DNA from: CAZSCF01 sp964605365
Lineage (GTDB): Bacteria; Patescibacteriota; Minisyncoccia; Moranbacterales; UBA2206
DNA length: 15,524 bases
NCBI GenBank assembly: GCA_964605365.1
Contig: CAZSCF010000016.1
Span: 1-15,524 of the forward strand
Direction: 5' to 3'
This document shows positions 12,175 through 15,524 of the stretch, in pieces. The notes beneath the pieces were generated by a model, which worked only from the letters and a program-made list of their open reading frames with translations, was not told the DNA's origin and made no database searches. The translations under genes were made by a program, and so were the position numbers. Position 1 is the stretch's first letter; each line of letters starts with the position of its first letter.

Positions 12175-12269
12175 TTAATATTTAGAGAATCTTTAAGATC
12201 AAAGATACTTTTAAGCCATTTAATAATTTAACTATATCAGTCATTTAATTCTAGCATTTTCCCATGTTC

Positions 12270-12298
12270 TTGCCAAAAATCAAATGCCATGGTATAAA
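12270..12298 (+). promoter_or_regulatory. Putative rpsT promoter
   Basis: TTGCCA (12270-12275), 17-bp spacer, TATAAA (12293-12298). The start near 12305 gives a leader of about 75 nt that contains the palindrome at 12335-12352 and an AATT-rich run before the ATG. No clear Shine-Dalgarno is present. Confidence 0.6.
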
Positions 12299-12334
12299 AA
12301 TAAGGCTACTTTAATGCTCTCAACAATTTAGCCC

Positions 12335-12352
12335 GCCTACCGACAGGTAAGC
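12335..12352. repeat. CCTGCC-family palindrome in the rpsT leader
   Basis: GCCTACC-GACA-GGTAAGC, a 7-bp stem with one mismatch, related to the palindromes at 344-363 and 14859-14877. It lies inside the predicted 5' leader of rpsT and could affect its translation. Confidence 0.55.
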
Positions 12353-12378
12353 AATTAACAATTTAGCAATTTAATATT

Positions 12379-12648
12379 ATGCCAATTAAGAAATCAGCTA
12401 AAAAATACATGCGCGTAACTGAACGCAAAACCGAAAAAAACAAGAAGACCAAAGGTCTTTTCAAAAGTGCTATCAAAAAAACTCACGAGTCTATCCAAAT
12501 CGGAAAAAATGACGAGGCCAAGGAATGGCTCAAAAAATCCATCAAAGCTTTAGATAAAGCCGCACAGAAAAAAGTTATTCACAAAAACACCGCGGCCAGG
12601 AAGAAGTCTAGGCTCAATAAGATCGTCAAAGCCGCTGTGAAGAAATAA
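12379..12648 (+). CDS. rpsT: 30S ribosomal protein S20
   Basis: An 89-residue, lysine-rich, all-helical protein that binds 16S rRNA at the base of the small subunit. The N-terminal MPIKKSAKKYMRVTERKTEKNKK and the C-terminal VIHKNTAARKKSRLNKIVKAA are characteristic; the latter matches the 'HKNxAARxKSRLxKxV' signature. The length is normal. It stands alone on the plus strand between the divergent ruvA and convergent holA, with its own promoter and a strong terminator, as rpsT often does. Confidence 0.97.
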   Translation: MPIKKSAKKYMRVTERKTEKNKKTKGLFKSAIKKTHESIQIGKNDEAKEWLKKSIKALDKAAQKKVIHKNTAARKKSRLNKIVKAAVKK

Positions 12649-12660
12649 TTTACTTCAGAT

Positions 12661-12696
12661 CAACTAAAAAATCCTTGCAAAAGGATTTTTTAGTTG
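12661..12696. terminator. rpsT terminator
   Basis: Perfect 14-bp stem CAACTAAAAAATCC / GGATTTTTTAGTTG with an 8-nt loop, 12 bp after the rpsT stop. Its AT-rich outer part serves both strands. Confidence 0.85.
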
Positions 12697-12700
12697 CTTT

Positions 12701-12757
12701 GCCATTCCGGACTCGATCCGGAATCTCTTTGGATCCTGAAACAAGTTCAGGATGACA
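12701..12757. repeat. Extragenic palindromic element (GTCATTC/GAATGACA type)
   Basis: Two hairpins, ATTCCGGA-CTCGA-TCCGGAAT (partly overlapping) and TCCTGAA-ACAAG-TTCAGGA, ending in GATGACA. It has the same layout as the unit inside the FemAB-like gene at 11093-11166. It lies between rpsT and holA, at the 3' ends of both genes. Confidence 0.75.
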
Positions 12758-12768
12758 AGAAGTAAAGT

Positions 12769-13746
12769 TTATAATTCTGCTACGAATTTATCAAGTGCCA
12801 AATGAATATTAATTTTCCCTGTTTTGATTTGCATGTCTAAATCGGCTAGTTTTTGATAAATTATTTTAAGTTTTTGCAAAGGAAAATTTTTAGTTTGAGC
12901 AAAGCTTTTGCGAATAACAAAAGGGTGCATCTTGGTAAGACGGGATATTTCATATTCATTAGCTTGATAATTTTCCCTTAAATCAGCCACTTTTAGCAGG
13001 TTGCGGAATTGATAAACGAACATAGAAAAAATATAGAAAGGATCTTCGCCTTTATTTATGTGATCATGCAACAATTTAACAGCTTCCTTCTTGTTATTAT
13101 TTGCCAAAGCATCAATAGTATTGAAAATATTGACATCTGCTTCGGACTTCACCAATGTTTCAACATCTTTTTCCTCAATAATCTTATTTTCGCAAAAATT
13201 AACCAACTTCTGAATTTCTTGCTCCAAAGAAAACATATTGCCTCCGGTAAAGAGAATTAATTTCGCCAAAGCACCCCTGGAGATGCCACTTTTTTCATTT
13301 AAACTCTTTATTCTTTTGACAATCCAGGTATCTAGCTTTGTTCCGGATAATTTTTCGAAGTTCTGTTTCTTTATTTTGTTTCCCAATGATTCAAAAAGTT
13401 TGTATAAAGCATTATTTTTTTTGGGATTTTCTTTTTCCAAAAAAATTATAACCAGATCTTCATCTTTAATTAATTCCTCTTTTCTTTTTTTCAAAAAATC
13501 CAACATTTCTTTCTGGTTGGCTGCTAAGGCTTCCGTTATTAAATTTTTAACAATTACCAATCTTTTGGGCGCTAAAAGATTAGCTGTTGTAAAAGCATTC
13601 GAGACATCTTTAATGTTGACACTTTCATCAAAATCAAAAACGGACAATCCGGAAGAAGAACTGTCGCTTTTGAAAAATTTATTTTTTATTTCTGCTGTTT
13701 TTTGGCTGGATCTGAAATAATCTTCACCAAATAAAAATATAATCAT
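12769..13746 (-). CDS. holA: DNA polymerase III delta subunit
   Basis: The delta subunit opens the beta sliding clamp in the clamp-loader complex. The 325-residue length fits the family. The N-terminus MIIFLFGEDYFRSSQK (1-16) matches the 'LYGEDxFL' start, followed by TTANLLAPKRLVIVKNL (53-69) in domain I, the GNMFSLEQEIQKLVNF stretch (168-183) in domain II, and the collar-domain motif DPFYIFSMFVYQFRNLL (235-251). Residues LLAPKRLV include the clamp-binding area. The P loop is degenerate, as is normal for delta. The ATG lies 3 bp after the stop of the DUF3048 gene, so the two are cotranscribed. Confidence 0.93.
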   Translation of the reverse strand: MIIFLFGEDYFRSSQKTAEIKNKFFKSDSSSSGLSVFDFDESVNIKDVSNAFTTANLLAPKRLVIVKNLITEALAANQKEMLDFLKKRKEELIKDEDLVIIFLEKENPKKNNALYKLFESLGNKIKKQNFEKLSGTKLDTWIVKRIKSLNEKSGISRGALAKLILFTGGNMFSLEQEIQKLVNFCENKIIEEKDVETLVKSEADVNIFNTIDALANNNKKEAVKLLHDHINKGEDPFYIFSMFVYQFRNLLKVADLRENYQANEYEISRLTKMHPFVIRKSFAQTKNFPLQKLKIIYQKLADLDMQIKTGKINIHLALDKFVAEL

Positions 13747-13749
13747 AAA

Positions 13750-14847
13750 CTAAACTGTTGGTGTCCACCTTAAGGCCTGACCCGGATCAATGATTTCAAC
13801 CCAAATTTGTCCTGGAACAAATTTGATTTCCTGCCCCGACTCGTCATAGAAAAATAATCTGCTATCCGCCTTGCTTTTGTCTTTTTTCCAAGTTCCCTTA
13901 TATTCTTTACCGTTCATATAGTAAAAAGCTGAACCAGAATCATTTTGATCATACCAAGGTTCGCCTATCTGCACATTCACATATTGCTCACCGACTTTGA
14001 TCGGAGCAGCATCAGCTACCAAAACTACCACATTTTTAGGAGCAACTCGTTGCTTGTTGTTTCGATCAGTATCGGCAACTCCTCCCCAGCTCCTAAGATA
14101 TGAATTGCTGGCCTTATCATAGTCATATTCCACATCGTAAGGTTTGGCAAAAGCCACTCGCAAATTTCCACCGCTTGGTCTTTGATCTTCTGCTGCCTCT
14201 GCTTGATGGGGATAACCGGAAAATTTATTTTCCAAGCTATACCCGAAGTCCTTAGCTCCTTGTAAAATTGTGGCGAATTTGGCATAACCAGAATCCACAC
14301 CTCTATCCATGCCCTCTTTTCTAAAACAATATTGTCCGGCTGATTTGCCTGCATCATTATTACAATTCATATTATTTATGATACCTTGGTCCAAAAGAGC
14401 CTTAAATTCTTCTATATCAGCTCTGCCCCAATGAACATAGATAGCATCCAAACTTTTGGCTATATGAACAAAGTCATGTCTAGCGCTGCGTAGCGATCCG
14501 ATTTCTTCAGGACTATTGCAGCTATAAATCCCCATAAGCCTAGTTATACTTCCATAAACAGCAGGCATTTCAACTACCATATCTGCCTGTGAAAGACCAG
14601 CTAATGGACGGGCTGCTACATCAGCCGGCTGCATAAAAGCAATCGGACGACGATTCCAATTCTCACAAGCCAACCCGGAAATTGGATTCACATTTCCCTC
14701 ATTGGCGACAGGATATTTTTGATCACTTGTCTGATCCAAATTTATCTTTTTTACCGCCGCCTTGTTTCTGTTTTTGTAAAAATAAAAAGATCCTCCGGCA
14801 ATAATAAGGATAATCAATATGCCAACTATTTTTTGTTTTTTGCTCAT
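13750..14847 (-). CDS. DUF3048 (YerB-like) membrane-anchored protein
   Basis: A 365-residue protein with an N-terminal membrane anchor (hydrophobic 7-24 after MSKKQK) and no lipobox cysteine right after it. The rest should lie outside the membrane. Family features are NPISGLACENWNRRPIAFMQPADVAARPLAGLSQADMVVEMPA (53-95), followed by ITRLMGIYSC, IGSLRSARHDFVHIAKSLDAIYVHWG and the C-terminal FVPGQIWVEIIDPGQ. These match the two-part DUF3048 domain known from B. subtilis YerB. The function is unknown; the family is widespread in Gram-positive and CPR bacteria and is presumed envelope-linked. It sits 3 bp before holA. The upstream spacer to mutM (14848-14957) is full of repeats. Confidence 0.9.
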   Translation of the reverse strand: MSKKQKIVGILIILIIAGGSFYFYKNRNKAAVKKINLDQTSDQKYPVANEGNVNPISGLACENWNRRPIAFMQPADVAARPLAGLSQADMVVEMPAVYGSITRLMGIYSCNSPEEIGSLRSARHDFVHIAKSLDAIYVHWGRADIEEFKALLDQGIINNMNCNNDAGKSAGQYCFRKEGMDRGVDSGYAKFATILQGAKDFGYSLENKFSGYPHQAEAAEDQRPSGGNLRVAFAKPYDVEYDYDKASNSYLRSWGGVADTDRNNKQRVAPKNVVVLVADAAPIKVGEQYVNVQIGEPWYDQNDSGSAFYYMNGKEYKGTWKKDKSKADSRLFFYDESGQEIKFVPGQIWVEIIDPGQALRWTPTV

Positions 14848-14858
14848 ATTTCATATTG

Positions 14859-14877
14859 CCTGCCTACGGCAGGTAGG
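14859..14877. repeat. CCTGCC-family palindrome
   Basis: CCTGCCTACGGCAGGTAGG, with CCTGCC and GGCAGG arms. It is closely related to the 20-bp palindrome in the tRNA-Asn copy and lies just upstream of the DUF3048 gene. Confidence 0.75.
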
Positions 14878-14906
14878 TTAAATTGTTAAATTGTTAAATT
14901 GTTAAA
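14878..14906. repeat. Tandem 8-bp repeat (TTAAATTG), about 3.6 copies
   Basis: TTAAATTG repeated three times, plus TTAAA. The reverse motif AACAATTTAG follows at 14937-14946, so the spacer between mutM and the DUF3048 gene is built almost wholly of repeats. Confidence 0.8.
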
Positions 14907-14957
14907 AAATGCAGAAAAAATATTTCAAACCATTTAACAATTTAGCCATATAGCAAT

Positions 14958-15524
14958 TTATTTTTGACATTCAGAACAATAAAAAACACTTCTTTGACCT
15001 AATGTAATTCGCTTGATTATTGTACCACATTCTGGACATTTTTTTCCAGCTTTGCGATAAACTCTTAGCGCTTTTTGAAAATTCCCTGGAGCACCAAAGG
15101 TATCACGATAATCACTGTCCGATGTTCCTCGCATTTTTATGGCTTTTTTCAGGACTTTTTTGATAGCTTTATAAATATTACCTGCTTCTTTTTCGGAAAG
15201 CTTTTTATTTCTGCGTTCCGGATGAATTCCAGCTTCAAACAAAATTTCACTACGATAAATGTTTCCAATGCCACTCATGAGTTCCTGATCCATCAAAATT
15301 ATTCCAATTTTTTTCTTAGGATATTTTTTCAAGATTTCAGTAAATTTCTGTAAAGTAAAACTTTTGTCCATCACATCAATCCCCAATTTTTTTATTTCTG
15401 AAAGATTTTTTATTTTTTTCGTATCAGCCAAAACAATCTTAGCAAATTTTCTCACATCCGAAAATTCCATTACTAGCTCTCTTTTATCTTTTTTGAGGGT
15501 CCAGATGTGGTGAATATATTGATT
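14958..15524 (-). CDS. mutM: Formamidopyrimidine-DNA glycosylase (MutM/Fpg), 3' part; 5' end outside the window
   Basis: Base-excision repair enzyme that removes oxidised purines such as 8-oxoguanine and nicks the DNA. The frame is open to the window edge, adding 18 codons beyond the Met at 15470, which is internal; the catalytic N-terminus is not in the window. Visible parts are EFSDVRKFAKI (the 'DxRxFG' stretch with its DNA-contacting Arg; the usual Gly is Ala), the helix-two-turn-helix IILMDQELMSGIGNIYRSEILFEAGIHP, and the C-terminal zinc finger CPECGTIIKRITLGQRSVFYCSECQK with four Cys and the key GQRS arginine. The end of the protein is complete. The gene is followed by the repeat-rich spacer before the DUF3048 gene. 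Confidence 0.93.
   Translation of the reverse strand, partial: NQYIHHIWTLKKDKRELVMEFSDVRKFAKIVLADTKKIKNLSEIKKLGIDVMDKSFTLQKFTEILKKYPKKKIGIILMDQELMSGIGNIYRSEILFEAGIHPERRNKKLSEKEAGNIYKAIKKVLKKAIKMRGTSDSDYRDTFGAPGNFQKALRVYRKAGKKCPECGTIIKRITLGQRSVFYCSECQK

Noticed and set aside
14878..14906. CRISPR-like repeat array
   Set aside because: The unit is only 8 bp with no spacers; it is a simple tandem repeat.
64..15524. Recoded UGA (as in SR1/Gracilibacteria)
   Set aside because: All recognised genes read through with standard stops and none needs an in-frame TGA.

Overview
The window looks like a scaffold piece from an AT-rich, small-genome bacterium of the Candidate Phyla Radiation (Patescibacteria, Parcubacteria-like). 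This assignment is inference. It rests on the gene set and order, the short minimal versions of enzymes, the small GIY-YIG gene, the lemA-htpX pair, the DUF3048 and DUF212 proteins, tRNAs without an encoded CCA end, and many short GC-rich palindromes scattered in AT-rich DNA. There is one assembly gap of exactly 100 N (2837-2936) inside dnaG.

Layout, left to right; nearly everything is on the minus strand. (1) 1-543: tRNA-Asn, a small GIY-YIG nuclease gene whose stop codon lies inside that tRNA, and a partial tRNA-Asn copy interrupted by a 20-bp palindrome. (2) 544-3361: the dnaG-rpoD pair of the classical macromolecular-synthesis operon. A 123-bp inverted-repeat element with a 6-bp target duplication sits exactly at the dnaG start codon. 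(3) 3584-4415: a small zinc-ribbon protein and a YgjP-type metalloprotease. (4) 4416-4867: tRNA-Ser(GGA) with two kinds of tRNA debris beside it. (5) 4868-9041: a short pyruvate kinase, a DUF4870-type membrane protein, a hypothetical protein with two in-frame palindromes, htpX, lemA and, on the plus strand, a DUF212 membrane protein. (6) 9073-12139: a MurE-like ligase overlapping a FemAB-like aminoacyltransferase (peptidoglycan peptide synthesis), a tRNA-Gly(CCC) carried by a second inverted-repeat element, and ruvA. (7) 12140-15524: rpsT (plus), holA with a DUF3048 lipoprotein-like gene, and the 3' part of mutM.

The chromosomal genes are ordinary housekeeping functions: transcription initiation, priming and clamp loading, recombination, base excision repair, glycolysis, wall building and membrane proteolysis. 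The unusual signal is a layer of small non-autonomous palindromic and inverted-repeat elements. Two elements of about 125-130 bp share related ends (CCCGCA-C/G-TAA). Three palindromic units lie in frame inside coding regions. Three tRNA-derived sequences are each interrupted in, or at the edge of, a different hairpin loop (D, anticodon, T). No gene that could mobilise these elements is visible here, apart possibly from the GIY-YIG protein.

Several minus-strand genes have a promoter-like pair (often TTGCC- at -35) whose predicted start falls on or next to the ATG, with no Shine-Dalgarno. This suggests leaderless mRNAs.
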